The notes below the pieces were generated by a model, which searched no databases, had not been told where the DNA came from, and saw nothing but the letters and a program-made list of their open reading frames with translations. Both the position numbers and the translations under genes were made by a program. 64,000 nt of DNA from contig CANTUQ010000037.1 in assembly GCA_947683425.1 (NCBI GenBank), positions 1,364,001 to 1,428,000 on the forward strand, in the 5' to 3' direction. Positions 32,890 through 44,361 of the stretch are shown here, in pieces; positions within the stretch are counted from its first letter, which is position 1, and each line of letters begins with the position of its first letter. Origin of the DNA: Excoecaria cochinchinensis. Its lineage: Eukaryota > Streptophyta > Magnoliopsida > Malpighiales > Euphorbiaceae.

Positions 32890-34080
32890 TTATCTCTAAG
32901 TCCTTATCTAACAGGCATCCTCAATCTCTTTAAAACGCTATCTTTAGGTCCTTCTTCAAAAGGCATCTTCAAAACTTTACCTTCAAGTCCTTATTCACAA
33001 GGCATTCTCAGTCTCTTCGGAGCATTATCTCTAAATCCTTATCTAACAGGCATCCTCAATCTCTTTAAAATGCTATCTTTAGGTCCTTCTTCAAAAGGCA
33101 TCTTCAAAACTTTACCTTCAAGTCCTTATTCACAAGGCATTCTCAGTCTCTTCGGAGCATTATCTCTAAATCCTTATCTAACAGGCATCCTCAATCTCTT
33201 TAAAACGCTATCTTTAGGTCCTTCTTCAAAAGGCATCTTCAAAACTTTACCTTCAAGTCCTTATTCACAAGGCATTCTCAGTCTCTTCGGAGCATTATCT
33301 CTAAATCCTTATCTAATAGGCATCCTCAATCCCTTTAAAACGCTATCTTTAGGTCCTTCTTCAAAAGGCATCTTCAAAACTTTACCTTCAAGTCCTTATT
33401 CACAAGGCATTCTCAGTCTCTTCGGAGCATTATCTCTAAGTCCTTATCCAACAGGCATCCTCAATATCTTCAAAACACTATCTTTAAGTCCCCCTTCACG
33501 GGGCATTCTCAGTCTCTTCGGAGCATTATCTCTAAGTCCTTATCCAACAGGCGTCCTCAATATCTTCAAAATTTATCTTTAAGTCCTCCTTCACGGGGCA
33601 TTCTCAGTCTCTTCGGAGCATTATCTCTAAGTCCTTATCCAACAGGCGTCCTCAATATCTTCAAAATTTATCTTTAAGTCCTCCTTCACGGGGCATTCTC
33701 GGTCTCCTCGGAGCATTATCTTTAAGTCCTCCTTCACGGGGCATTCTCAGTCTCTTCGGAGCATCATCTCTAAGTCATTTTTTCAAATCATTCCCAGTCT
33801 CTTCGGAGCATTCTCAGTCTCTTCGGAGCATTATCTTTAAGTCCTTTTTCAAGGCATTCTCAGTCTTTTCGGAGCATTATCTTTAAGTCCTTTTTCAAGA
33901 CATTCTCAGTCTTTTCGGAGCATTATCTTTAAGTCCTTTTTCAAGGCATTCTCAGTCTCTTCGGAGCATTATCTTTAAGTCCTTTCTCAAGGCATTCTCG
34001 GTCTCTTCGGAGCGTTGTCTTTAAGTCCTTTTTTTTTCAAGGCATCCTTGGTCTTTGTGGAGCGTTATCCTTCGTGGCAT
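32890..34080 (+). repeat. Tandem array with 135 bp higher-order units before the Tat-2 PPT
   Basis: Four units of exactly 135 bp (ACAGG/ATAGG anchors at 32911, 33046, 33181, 33316 and 33451) each consist of three related ~45 bp subunits, with GGCATYCTC as a shared anchor. The right part (about 33460-34080) drops to shorter units of about 45-90 bp built on TTCTCAGTCTCTTCGGAGCA. Since 135 is a multiple of 3, a 246-codon repetitive ORF (32842-33582) stays open by accident. It occupies the same position as the array in Tat-1 but has unrelated sequence. Confidence 0.9.
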
Positions 34081-34299
34081 TGAGCTCTTCCCGAAATATT
34101 CTAAATCCTTTCAATCCATGAGTATATCCGCATCAAAAGGTTAGATGCCAAGGTAACGGGGGTTAACACGTCGACAAACAGACGATAACTACCCACAGTA
34201 ACTCCAGCCAGTTCGGGAAGACAACCGCCTCAGGTACGCGCCTCTTTCCTTTCTTTTCTGAATTTTGGTTCACTTAGGCACCTAGGTTCTAAGTTCTCC

Positions 34300-34314
34300 A
34301 AAATTGGGGGCAAC
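34300..34314 (+). other. Tat-2 polypurine tract
   Basis: AAAATTGGGGGCAAC directly before the 3' LTR, identical to the Tat-1 tract. Confidence 0.85.
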
Positions 34315-36067
34315 TGTAGACACCGGGTCCCGAGGCGGTCCAAGATCAGGATTACCCAATGATGAAATAGAAGACCGATTTTCGGCAAGAAAGGTGAGAA
34401 CCGATCGTTCCTTGTCAAAAAGTGTGTTTTTTTCGAAAAATAATTTAAAAATATATATTTTAGAGATTAAAAATTAAAATGAAGTAAAAAAAAATATAAT
34501 AAATATTAATTTTGTGTCTAATTTAAAAAAAAAAAAATAAATAAAAAATAAAAAGGGGCCGCGAAGGCCGCCGGCGGCAGCGTGGGGCTGCCTGCGCGGC
34601 AGGCTGCCCCAGCGCGCAGGGGCGCCTGCGCGGCAGGCCGCCCAGCGCGCAGGGGCGCCTGCGCGCAAGGCAGGCGCCTCGCGCGCAGGCCCCCTGCGCG
34701 CGAGGCGGGGGGCCTCGCGCGCAGCCCCCTGCGCGCGAGGCAGGGGGCGCCGCGCGCCCCCCCTGCGCGCGAGGCAGGGGGGCGTCGCGCGCCCCCCCTG
34801 CGCGCGAGGCAGGGGGCACCGCGCGCACCCCCCTGCGCGCGAGGCAGGGGGCGCCGCGCGCCCCCCCCCCCCCCCCCCTGCGCGTGAGGCAGGGGCCTCG
34901 CGCGACCTGCCTGCGCGAGGCAGGCTGCGCGCAGCAGCCTGCCGCGCGCGGTGCCAAGGCACCACGCGCAGGCTGCCGCGCGCCCTTGGCTCCTCTGCGC
35001 GACCTGTTTCGCCTGTCCGTTTTTTTCGCTATTTTCAGTCTGATTTTCTGATTTTTTCAGTTTTCATTGTTTCACCAATTTATGTTATTTTGGATTAACT
35101 AAAAATAAAGGATTTTTTGTCTTTTGCCATTTTTGGCCAAGACAAGCTTAAATGAGGATTTTTTCCTCATTTTTGGAGGACGCCAGATTTTTTCTCAAAG
35201 CTTTTTTACTTTCAATTTCTCCTTTCCAGCAAAGGGTTTCCTTCAACCTTTTTTCTTCAAAAAAATTCTTAACTTCTTTTTTTTTTCTTTCTCAAATTTT
35301 AATCTTTAATCACTCTTCAAAAATACATAATCCATTTTTCTTGGGTGATTTGGGCTTAGGAAAGCTAATTTCTTTTTGCTCAAAATCATCCACCAAAAAT
35401 ATTTTTACCAAAATATTTTCTTGATTTCATTTCAAGATATTAAATTCTACATTTTTTTTACATCTATCACTACGAATCCGACAAGGAAAATCGATCGGGA
35501 CACCGTTTCCCCAATCTAAAAATTCTGAGGGTAAACATTCTTGGACTTATTCTCTCTTATTTCTCTTGTACATTATTTATTGTTGTTAAAATTATTTTTG
35601 TTACTATTACCATGTCTATTATTTTTATTATTTATTTTTAGCATTTTAATGTGTTAATATACTTCTTATTATTATTATTATTACTATTATTTTTACTATG
35701 TCGTTGCCTCATTTGCATTAGTGTATATATTGTTGTTGTTTGCATTCTCACCATCCTATTATCACTAATAATGTATTATTGGTTTGTTTTGATTTGATTT
35801 TTATGTCCATCCACTGTTATTATTATTATTACAATTAGTATTATGTTGTTTGACATTAGACTCTTATACTTTAATTTTTATTCCTTAACTTCCACCATTT
35901 TTATTCTTCACGTTGGTTTCCATTCTCCATTTTTTTAGTTCTTCTTTAATTTGCTATTTTATTCTATTTTAGATCTTAGCTTAATCATTTTTAATATTTG
36001 CATATTAATATATTTTCAAAGTTTACTACTATTATTATTACCTCATTAATCTCTTAGTATTTGTTAC

Positions 36068-36115
<48 letters not shown>

Positions 36116-37385
36116 CTCCATTACTATTATTATCATTTAATTAATTAATTGGTTAGCATTATTATCATTATTATTATTATTGAATATTTCGTATTATTTT
36201 TATTATTAGTGTTATGGCTATCATTGTTGTTATTAATATATTTTGCCTTTTTTGACTAATCTATTTTGAATATTTACTAATACTTTTTTTGATATTATTT
36301 TTCTGTCTGAAATTTAACTTGAGTCGGGTTATGTGAGTGTCCCTGCGGCTCCCCGGATGGGTCGCAACTTGCGGAGAATCACATCGGTTTGGTGAGATCC
36401 CTTCAACTCCCTTTTTATATGTTATGTGCTTATTTGTAAATATTAATTTTATTTGTGCACGCGTGCGATAAAAAATCACAAAAATACTTTTACTACTAAA
36501 TTGGGTTTTTTTTTACTAATAAATTGGGACCAATGTCCCTTATTTTAGTCCGACAATAAAAATGTCACAATTAAAACGAAGAGTCAACTTTTCTACAAAA
36601 ATGGGATCACTCATCCCGGTTTTCATTCAAACAATCAAAACGACTCTTCGAACCCTCTTTAAGTTAATACGAAGGAACCAATGTTCCTAAATTTCGAACA
36701 AGTGCGAAGGAACCAATGTTCCTAAAATAATATCCCGATTTATGCATGTCTTTTTATTTCGATCTTGTGTGAGTGTTTTAAATTCAAGTTCTTTTCTATT
36801 CGGGCCCTTGTAATTAATTTTTGGGGCAACTTTATTTACCTTTTGGGGATTGTATTCCGTTCCACTTACATCTTTAATCTCCTTTTATTGGGGTTGTATT
36901 CTGCCCCTATTTCTATTGTAATTGCGTGCTTGCGTGTTTACCGCTTTCATTTATTGCTTTCCCTATCTATTGCTTTATCGCTTTTATTTACTTCCTTTAC
37001 GTGCTTGAAATGCGCTTTTACTTTTAATGCATCGCTCGTGTGAGAGGAGAGATATAATTTTAAGAAGTTAGAAACCCATTTATAATTAACCAAAGCATAA
37101 ATAAGAGGGAAGTTCCGGACACCATATCTCTGGTTTAGACCAATAGAGGTGAGAAACCTTTTCCCAATTTCTTGCAAATTGGGTGGCGACTCCAAAAACC
37201 TCAAAGGTGCCTTTAGGCGTCAATAGGCTAGGTTGTTCTCCTCAATGTTCTATTGGGAGGAACACACCGATGATGTCTCATGGCGCCCATGATCAAAAGA
37301 CGCGAACCTTCATACCTCGAATCCCAAAGGCGGATTCAAAGCGAGGGCCCTTGCTGGGTTTAAAGGGGGTTCGGCGCGCGTCACA
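34315..37385 (+). repeat. Tat-2 3' LTR
   Basis: 3,071 bp, nearly identical to 23951-27021. Differences noted by eye include CCCTGCGG for CCCCGCGG (about 36343), ATCTCCATT for ATCGCCATT (about 36115), a longer (TTA)n run, and changes in the GC-rich block (34557-35010). It ends TCACA, followed directly by the CCGGG TSD. Confidence 0.95.
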
Positions 37386-37390
37386 CCGGG

Positions 37391-37696
37391 CATCTGACAG
37401 ATAATTGCTTCAGGCTGAGGCACCAGATTCAGGATCTGATCTATAGTAAGCAGATCACTGATCCTGAAAAAAGGGAGAGCAAGAAGAAGTCTAATTTCAA
37501 TGCTGTGCCACCGCCTGTCTTCATGATTGGGTCGAGCCTACCTGAATGGTATGTATTACAGGATTTATATGGCAATGAATACGTCGCTACCACTCGCCCT
37601 GAGGCAAGTGAAGAAGGGAGTCCCGTGGCGGCGATAGACTGTTGATCCACTAGTGAGAGTGGAGACGAAGACGAAGAGGAGAAGGATGGAGAGTTC
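37391..37696 (+). pseudogene. gag: Tat-1 gag, 3' part
   Basis: After the second CCGGG, the frame continues with HLTDNC, completing a C-x2-H-x4-H-x4-C knuckle, then RHQIQDLIYSKQITDPEKRE and SLPEWYVLQDLYGNEYV. An in-frame TGA at 37643-37645 sits where Tat-2 has a TGG tryptophan codon. It leads directly into the protease frame at 37697. Confidence 0.85.
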
Positions 37697-38629
37697 ATGG
37701 ATCCATGGGATTCGGAGGAGGATGAGAGAGTTGGAGCTGTAACAAGAAGTGAGAGAGTGATCCCCGAAGTTGAGAAGCAGCAGGACACAGTGCAAGCACC
37801 TGTGGAGAAGGAGCCGGAAGAAAATTCCATAATAAAGCAGCTGAAAAAAACCACGGCTCATATATCTATTTGGGACCTTCTAAGGCAGTCCCCTTCTCAT
37901 AGACAGAAGTTAGTTGAGGCATTGAGTGAGTCCACCGTAGCCACCACAATTTCTCCATCTGAGCTGCTAGATCTCGTCAAAGGGGGATCAGGGGAAAGAC
38001 TGGTGTTTTCTGACGCAAATTTGCCAACTGAAGGCCGCAATCACAACCGACCACTATACATCAAGGCTCAAATTAACGGCAAGCACACTGCTTGTGTTAT
38101 GGTTGATGATGGGTCATCCATAAATGTTTGCCCCCTAGTGGCACTTCAGGCTTTTGGGCTGGATGAGAGTATGTTAAGTAAGTCTGACCTGACCATCACA
38201 GCCTACGATAATTCTCGAAGACAGGCATCGAGAACATTCAGAGCTCTAGTTAGGACTGGGCCTGTTGAGACGGAGGCAGAGTTTGTGGTCTTGCCTATCC
38301 CAGCCAATTTCTCAGCCTTACTGGGAAGACCGTGGTTTCATAAATTGGGAGGGGTGCCGTCCACCCTACATCAAATGGTAAAGATACCTCATGAAGGGGA
38401 GGTGGTGACTATTAAAGTAACAAGAGAGAACCAAGTGTCTGCCTTAGGGATCTCTAATCAGCCATTTAATGGCTTTCACGTATCAGTGCTTGGTGAGGAG
38501 CAGGGCTTGGCAGGTAGCCCTCAGGTGATGAGCATGATGAAGAAGATGCACTTCCTCCCAGGGGTTGGATTGGGTAAAAATTCGCAGGGGTTGCAATATG
38601 CCATCACAACGCAAGGCCAGAAAGATTGA
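37697..38629 (+). pseudogene. Tat-1 aspartic protease region
   Basis: A 310-residue open frame in phase with gag. The retroviral-type aspartic protease active site is VMVDDGSSINVCPL near residue 135; Tat-lineage proteases commonly have a DDGSS or DPGSS form instead of DTGSS. A downstream LLGRPWFHKLGGVPSTLHQ block is also typical. It would process the Gag-Pol polyprotein. It ends at a TGA (38627-38629), after which the same frame continues with KDLGYK, so this stop probably interrupts the original polyprotein. Confidence 0.85.
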
Positions 38630-39413
38630 AAGGATCTGGGCTACAAAGGAGAGCATGGCAGGAAGAAAGTATCAGAGAAGATCCCCCATATTTCAAAGAG
38701 TTTTGTTCCCTCATCTTCGGTCTGTGCTTATAGTGGAGAAGAAGAGCCTCAGTGGGTGGATGGAAAGATCATTCCGGGGTTTGAAATTTTTAATTATGTC
38801 TTCGACTGGGATGTTGGAGTTATCAAGTCCGCGGAGAACTTTTGGGATGAGGAGATCATGACTCAGTGCAGTGTCTGAGATAGGGATGAGCCCGAGGAGA
38901 TTGTCACTGATAAGCTATTAGCTACCAGGTTGAAAGGAAAGGAAAAGATGGTAGAGCCAGAGCTAGAGATTGAAGACTTGAAGATCTCATCAGAGGTAGT
39001 TGAAAAGCCTCCACCAAGCCAAGAAGTTAAAGTCCAGTCGGTTGCAGCATCATCATCGATAGAAGATGAAGGCAGTAGTTGTTTAGATACTATTTTCATG
39101 CCAGAACTTTTTAATGACAATGTTAATGTTTCTGATTACATTAATGAGATGAATAACTTTGCTTACTTATGTGATGTTTCTAATGATTTCATTTCTCATG
39201 ATCATAAACATGATGCATTCATTTTTGACATTAACTCAACTAGCACGACTGCATTTAATCTCGAAACTTTGGAGAATCCAAAGGAAATTTTGATAGCATC
39301 AGATATAACTCCTGAGGAAAGGCTAAAATTTGAGAGAATATTGAAAAAATATGAAAAAGTCTTTGCCTGGACCTACGAGGACATGCCGGGGATTGATCGA
39401 GATGTAGCCAAAC
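38630..39413 (+). pseudogene. Tat-1 protease-RT linker
   Basis: Acidic, low-complexity coding remnant with internal stops, for example near 38878. Its end (SDITPEERLKFERILKKYEKVFAW) is the conserved region just before the RT domain of Ty3/gypsy elements. A homologous trace remains in Tat-2 (30345-30545) and in Tat-3 (minus strand near 49850-49900). Confidence 0.7.
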
Positions 39414-40254
39414 ATGCCATACCTAGAAAGTAAACCGGTCAAGCAAAAGCTCAGAAGACTTAGGCCAGAATGGGCTCAGAAGGTGAAAGAGGAGATCCAT
39501 AAGCAGATTGAGGCTAAGTTTCTACTGGAGGTTAAATACCCGACGTGGCTGGCTAATATGGTTCCTGGGCTAAAAAGGATGAAAAAGTTTGAGTATGTGT
39601 GGACTATCGGGACCTGAACAAAGCCTGCCCGAAAGATGATTTTCCTCTGCCTCATATTAATATGCTGGTAGATAGTGCCGCTGCTTGCATGATGTACAGC
39701 TTCGTAGATGGGTACGCAGGGTACAATCAAATCCTTAACAAGATAGTGGATCGGATTAAGACAACCTTCATCACCGAGTGGGGTACATTTGCTTACCGGG
39801 TTATGCCTTTCGGACTAAAGAACGCAGGAGCGACCTATCAAAGGATGGCCACTAGAGTTCTCAATGATTTGATCCACAACGAAGTGGAGGTGTATGTTGA
39901 CGACATGATGATCAAGTCAGCTACCAGAGAAGGTCACTTCGAGGCTCTAGAAAAGTTCTTTCAAAGGATCAATAAGTATGATCTACGCCTCAATCCCAAG
40001 AAGTGCATTTTTGGAGTTACCTCGGGTAAGCTGTTGGGCCATGTGGTAAGCCAGAGAGGAATTGAAGTAGATCCTGACAAGGTTAGGGCCATCAGAGAGA
40101 TGCCAGTGCCTCAGAAAGAGAAAGAGGTTAGAAGTTTCCTGGGAAAGCTTAGTACATCAGCCGGTTTATTGCCAAGCTGGCTTCAGTATGTGAGCCCATC
40201 TTCAAGCTTCTTAGGAAGAATCAGCCGGTGGTGTGGAATAATGATTGTTAATTG
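39414..40254 (+). pseudogene. Tat-1 reverse transcriptase
   Basis: Motifs are in order: YRDLNKACPKDDFPLP (about 39602-39650), FVDGYAGYNQI, TEWGTFAYRVMPFGLKNAGA, the catalytic YVDDMMIKS (about 39893-39920), then NPKKCIFGV and LLGHVVSQRGIEVDPDKVRAI. The YVDDMMIKS form is typical of Tat-lineage RTs. Frameshifts lie between PRK and PVKQK (near 39430) and near 39600, and the frame is disturbed again near 40150-40250, so no continuous RT is encoded. Confidence 0.9.
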
Positions 40255-40740
40255 GCTTTTGATACTATTAAGGATTATCTCCTGAATCCTCCAGTTTTAA
40301 GACCACCACGGCATGCCAAGCCACTAATATTGTATCTGGCTATAGAAGACAATTCAGTGGGTGCCATGATGGCCCAGGAGGATGATTTTGGGGTAGAGTT
40401 TGCTGTCTACTATCTTAGCAAGAAATTCCTGACATATGAAGCCAAATATGTGGAAGTGGAAAAGATTTGTTTAGCAGTTATTTGGGCTTCTAAGAAGTTG
40501 CGGCACTACTTTCATTCCTTCAGTGTGCAAGCGGTTGTCAAGCATAACCCGCTTAGGTGCCTTCAGGAGGCGCCCTCTCTGCTGGGAAAGATGGGAAGAT
40601 GGTTACTACTATTGCAGGAGTTCGATATCGAATACATCACCAGGAAAACCGTTAAAGGAAGAGTTGTAGTTGAGTTCTTGGCTGAGCATCCTATTGAGGG
40701 AGACCAATTCGAATACAATTTCCCAGATGAAGATGTCATG
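40255..40740 (+). pseudogene. Tat-1 RNase H (first, gypsy-type)
   Basis: The usual RT-RNase H junction (AFDTIKDYLLNPPVL) is followed by LILYLAIEDNSVGAMMAQ, VYYLSKKFLTYEAKYVEVEK and ASKKLRHYFHSF. An in-frame TAA just upstream (40249-40251) lies where related elements commonly have CAA. In Tat elements this first RNase H is often degenerate, the activity being carried by the second one; this is known of the family, not shown here. Confidence 0.8.
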
Positions 40741-41150
40741 GCCATAGCAGTACAAGGGTGGCAGATGTTCTTTGATGGGGCAGTTAACAGTAAAGGGGCA
40801 GGAGCAGGGATCATTCTTACGACCCCGGATGGTGAAAAGCTGCCATTAGCCAAAAAGTTGAGGTACAAGGCGACCAATAATGAAGCATAATATGAAGCTT
40901 GCATCTTCGGATTGGAAGCATTGCTGGCTCTGGGGGCAAAGACCGCATAAGTCTATGGAGATTCTTCATTAGTAATTCATCAGATCAGAGGGGAATGGTC
41001 AGTTAAGGAAGAGAGTTTGTTACCTTACGTGAAGCACTTGAGAATGTTGAGTAGCCAATTTGAGACTTGCACTTTTCACTTCACCCCCAGGGATGAAAAG
41101 CAATTGGCTGATGCTCTAGCGACATTGGTGTCCATGTGGGATAACCCAAC
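40741..41150 (+). pseudogene. Tat-1 second RNase H (archaeal-type)
   Basis: MFFDGAVNSKGAGAGI gives the first acidic residue; NNEA-stop-YEA follows at 40888-40890, where the family has NNEAEYEA, so the stop falls on the expected catalytic glutamate codon. VYGDSSLV and DEKQLADALA supply the two further acidic residues. A second in-frame TAA (40948-40950) precedes VYGDS. This extra domain between RNase H and integrase defines the Tat lineage. Confidence 0.85.
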
Positions 41151-42492
41151 AGGGGTTACTATGAAACCCGTGCTAATCTCTAATTCGGAAAAGCCTTGCT
41201 TTGAAGCTGAGCAGGTAATGGATGTTGGGGCCACCAATGGAAACCCTTGGTACTACGACATTCAGAATTATTTGGAACGGTCAGTTTTTCCAGAGGAAGC
41301 CACTGAGAATGACCAAAGGATGATTCGAAAGTTGTCCACTCAGTTCATCAGTGTAAATGGCACTTTGTACAAGAGACAAGTTGATGGTATCCAGTTAAGA
41401 TGTTTGGCGGAGAAAGAAGTTGAAAAGGTTATGGAAGAGGTTCATGCTGGAGTCTGTGGAGCTCACATGAATGGCTTAGCCTTAGCGAAGAAGATAATGC
41501 GCTAAGGATTTTATTGGCTCACAATGGATACAGATTGTTCAAAGTATGTGAAGCAATGCCAGTTATGCCAGCAATACGCGAATTTAAGGCATGTCCCAGT
41601 TTCAGAGCTACATAATTTGACATCTCCATGGCCATTTGCAGCTTGGGGGATAGATATCATAGGCGAGATACATCCTACAGCGTCTAATGGGCACAGGTTC
41701 ATTATAGTTGCCATTGATTATTTCACTAAGTGGGTCGAAGCTGAATATTTCAAAAAGATTGATGCTAGGGATATGGCTAAGTTCATCGAGCGAAATTTGA
41801 TATGCAGATATGGCCTCCCACACCATATTGTATCTGATAATGGGGTGCAATTCTTAGCAGAAACTAAACAGATGCTTCAGAGGTATGGAATCCAGCATCA
41901 TAAGTCTTCTCCTTACCGTCCTCAAGCTAACGGTGTGGTTGAAGCGGCGAACAAGAATGTGAAAAGGATATTGGCCAAGATGGTTCAGAGCTATAAAGAT
42001 TGGGCGGAAAAGCTGCCTTTTGCACTCTGGGGTTATAGAACCACAGTCAGAACCTCTACGGGGGCAACACCGTTCACCCTGGTATACGGAATCGAAGCAG
42101 TTCTGCTGGTTGAAATTGAGCTGAAATCCTTAAGGGTAGTCATGGAAGCCGAGATTCCAGAGATAGAGTGGGCATAACAACGATTATTGCAGTTGAATCT
42201 GTTGGATGAAGATAGGTTGAGAGCCTATTATCACAATCAGGTTTATCAAAAGAGACTAGCTCGGTCCTTTGGCAAGAAGGTACGAAAGCACCCATTGAAA
42301 GAAGGGGATTTGGTCTTTAAGATGATGAGGCCGGGAGTGCCAGACATACGAGGAAAATTCAGGCCAACCTGGGAAGGTCCATTCATTTTGAAAAAGTTGC
42401 TAACAAAGGGAGCAGCAATCTTGGCAGACAGTGATGGGAATAAGTTTAAAGACCCGGTCAATGTCGATAGACTAAAAAGGTTCCATGGCTAA
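41151..42492 (+). pseudogene. Tat-1 integrase
   Basis: The HHCC zinc domain (VHAGVCGAHMNG ... CSKYVKQCQLCQ) spans about 41440-41575. The DDE core has WGIDIIGEIHP (first Asp), IVSDNGVQF (second Asp) and NGVVEAANK (Glu), with YFTKWVEAEYFKKI between them. The C-terminal part ends with GKFRPTWEGPFILKK and VDRLKRFHG. In-frame stops lie at 41503-41505 and 42175-42177. There is no chromodomain after position 42480, which fits Tat and not chromoviruses such as Tekay. Confidence 0.9.
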
Positions 42493-43624
42493 AGACAAAA
42501 AAAAAATAAATAAAAAGAAGAGAATAAATGCCCCGCAGGTCGAAAACCGAAAAAAGGCGGCCTTGCTAAAATTGGCCCCCTGTCAGGGTGAAAACCGAAA
42601 AAAGGCATCTTGGGCAAAAATTAAGGGCCAAGAGAAAATGTTCAATCGAGAAAACCCAAGAGGGCCGATTGATAACAGGAGTTTGATGCTTACAAGATCT
42701 ATTCCGAGATTAGGTGTAGTCTTGTGCTTTTGAATTCTTGTTAAATAAGGATCATGTATGATGAAATCATATAGAAATGTACTCAATTTTGCAATGAATG
42801 AAAGAATGCAGTTTACATTTTCGTTGTTCTTTTAGTTCTGTCTTAAAAAGAAACTTATCATCTATTTATCTAATGACTATTGTCTACTCATTCTATCTGA
42901 AGATATCTAAGCAGATGCTGATCACCCGTAAGGGAATAATAGCTTTCTCTTGCAGTTAAAAAATAAAAAAAATAAAAAAAATCTTGAAAAAAAGAAGAGG
43001 TCGTTAGAGATGAAAACCGTAATTGGCTCTCTAAGCAAAAGTTAGGCCAAAGGGCAGAGTGAAAACCTGGAGACAGGCAGTCTGCCCTACACAAAAAAAA
43101 AATATAAAAAATAAAAAGTCGCTGGTTTGGGTTGGGTCCATGCTAGGCAAAAATTAGGCAAATGGTTATGTGAAAATCCCTAAAGGGACGCATTTCCCAC
43201 GAAGAAAAGCTAGTGTGAAAATCCACAAGGGATGCACTACCTTTAAAACAATGCCTGGAGTAACAAGGCGATATTCTTCGAATGATCTTCTTTTCAGGTA
43301 GATAAGGCATAATTCAGGACATGAGTCAGAATCCTGGGCATATGATCATCGACCGGGGGGCAAAGATGCACTGGATGTCTCTTTCAGGAACTCATTGGGG
43401 ACGGAATCCCTAAGGCCAAGATGACAATCCTATTGATTCCGGGGGCATGGTGGAGCAACCAAGCTATATCGTCAGCACACCCTGGCCCACCTAGGGCATG
43501 GTCTATACATTCTAGCAAGCATTTGCATCTCATATCATACACACATTTTCTTGTATGTATTTTTGTGCACATAATATTGCAGGAAATATCTAAAAGAAGA
43601 CAGTCACCATTCGAAGATGGAATC
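42493..43624 (+). other. Tat-1 3' untranslated region
   Basis: Non-coding, with A-rich spacers and blocks shared with Tat-2: GATTGATAACAGGAGTTTGA (42667), the GCAAAAGTTAGGC block (43030) and the GTGAAAATCCACAAGGGA block (43213). A diverged form of the GCAAAAGTT motif occurs on the minus strand in Tat-3 near 48500-48600. Confidence 0.7.
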
Positions 43625-44225
43625 CTGCACTTTTAGTAGTCTTGTCAGCGACTCGGTGCAGTGCAGTTTGGTAGTCTGTAGCAGACTCGGTGCAGCTCAG
43701 AAGAGCAAGTTTCGCATTTCGTAGTCTTGTCAGCGACTCGACGCATCATAATCAGAAGAAGGATTAGTGCACTTTTGGTAGCTTTGGTAGTGGCTCGGTG
43801 TAGTTCTTTCGTGCACTTTTGGTAGTCTTGGTAGTGACTCGGTGCATCTCTCTTGTTCGTTTTTAGTAGCCTTGTCAGTGGCTCAGCGCATCACCGTCTT
43901 AGGATGGAACCCTGCACGTTTAGTAGTCTTGTCGGTGACTCCGTGCAGCGCACTTTTTATAGCCTTGTTAGAGGTTCGGTGCGTTTTTTTTCGTTCTGTG
44001 CTTTTAGTAGTCTTGTCAGTGGCTCGGCGCATCGCTATCTGTAGATAGCACCTGCACATTTAGTAGTCTTGTCAGCGACTCCGTGCAGCGTACTTTTAGT
44101 AGCCTTGTCAGTGGCTCGGTGCGATTTTTCTTTCGCGTTTTGCAGTCTTGGTAGCGGCTCGACGCATCACCGTCTTAGGATGGTTCCTTGGCACTTTGTA
44201 GTTTTGTCAGTGACTCAGTGCAACT
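43625..44225 (+). repeat. Degenerate tandem repeats before the Tat-1 PPT
   Basis: About a dozen irregularly spaced copies of a core like TAGTCTTGTCAGCGACTCGG followed by TGCA, separated by variable spacers. It sits between the 3' UTR and the PPT. A hypervariable repeat zone in this position is known for Tat/Ogre elements. Confidence 0.8.
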
Positions 44226-44346
44226 CAAGAGGATGAATCACAGCACTGTTCTCGAGGGAGCAGCTGGAAGGAGGCAGCCTCAAGTACGCGCTTCTTTCCT
44301 TTTCCTGAATTTTGGCTCACCTAGGCACCCACACACTAGCCTCCCC

Positions 44347-44361
44347 AAAATTGGGGGCAAC
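44347..44361 (+). other. Tat-1 polypurine tract
   Basis: AAAATTGGGGGCAAC lies immediately before the 3' LTR start. The identical tract precedes the Tat-2 3' LTR (34300-34314), so the order PPT-TGTAGACA is conserved. Confidence 0.85.

Larger units (their letters stand above)
23951..37385 (+). mobile_element. Tat-2: young non-autonomous Tat element with gag only (TR-GAG type)
   Basis: A 13,435 bp element with two 3,071 bp LTRs and a perfect TSD CCGGG (23946-23950 and 37386-37390). By eye the LTRs differ at only a handful of substitutions outside the GC-rich block and the microsatellite, so insertion was recent. It carries PBS, leader, an intact gag, a second partial gag in the same frame, tiny RT and linker fragments, a 3' UTR, a tandem array and the PPT, but no protease, complete RT, RNase H or integrase. 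It resembles the class described as TR-GAG (terminal repeats with gag), and would need enzymes from a relative of Tat-1. Confidence 0.95.

Noticed and set aside
32842..33582. 246-residue repetitive ORF (GILSLFGALSL units)
   Set aside because: It is a tandem array in the 3' UTR of Tat-2; it stays open because 135 is divisible by 3. There is no start context or homology.
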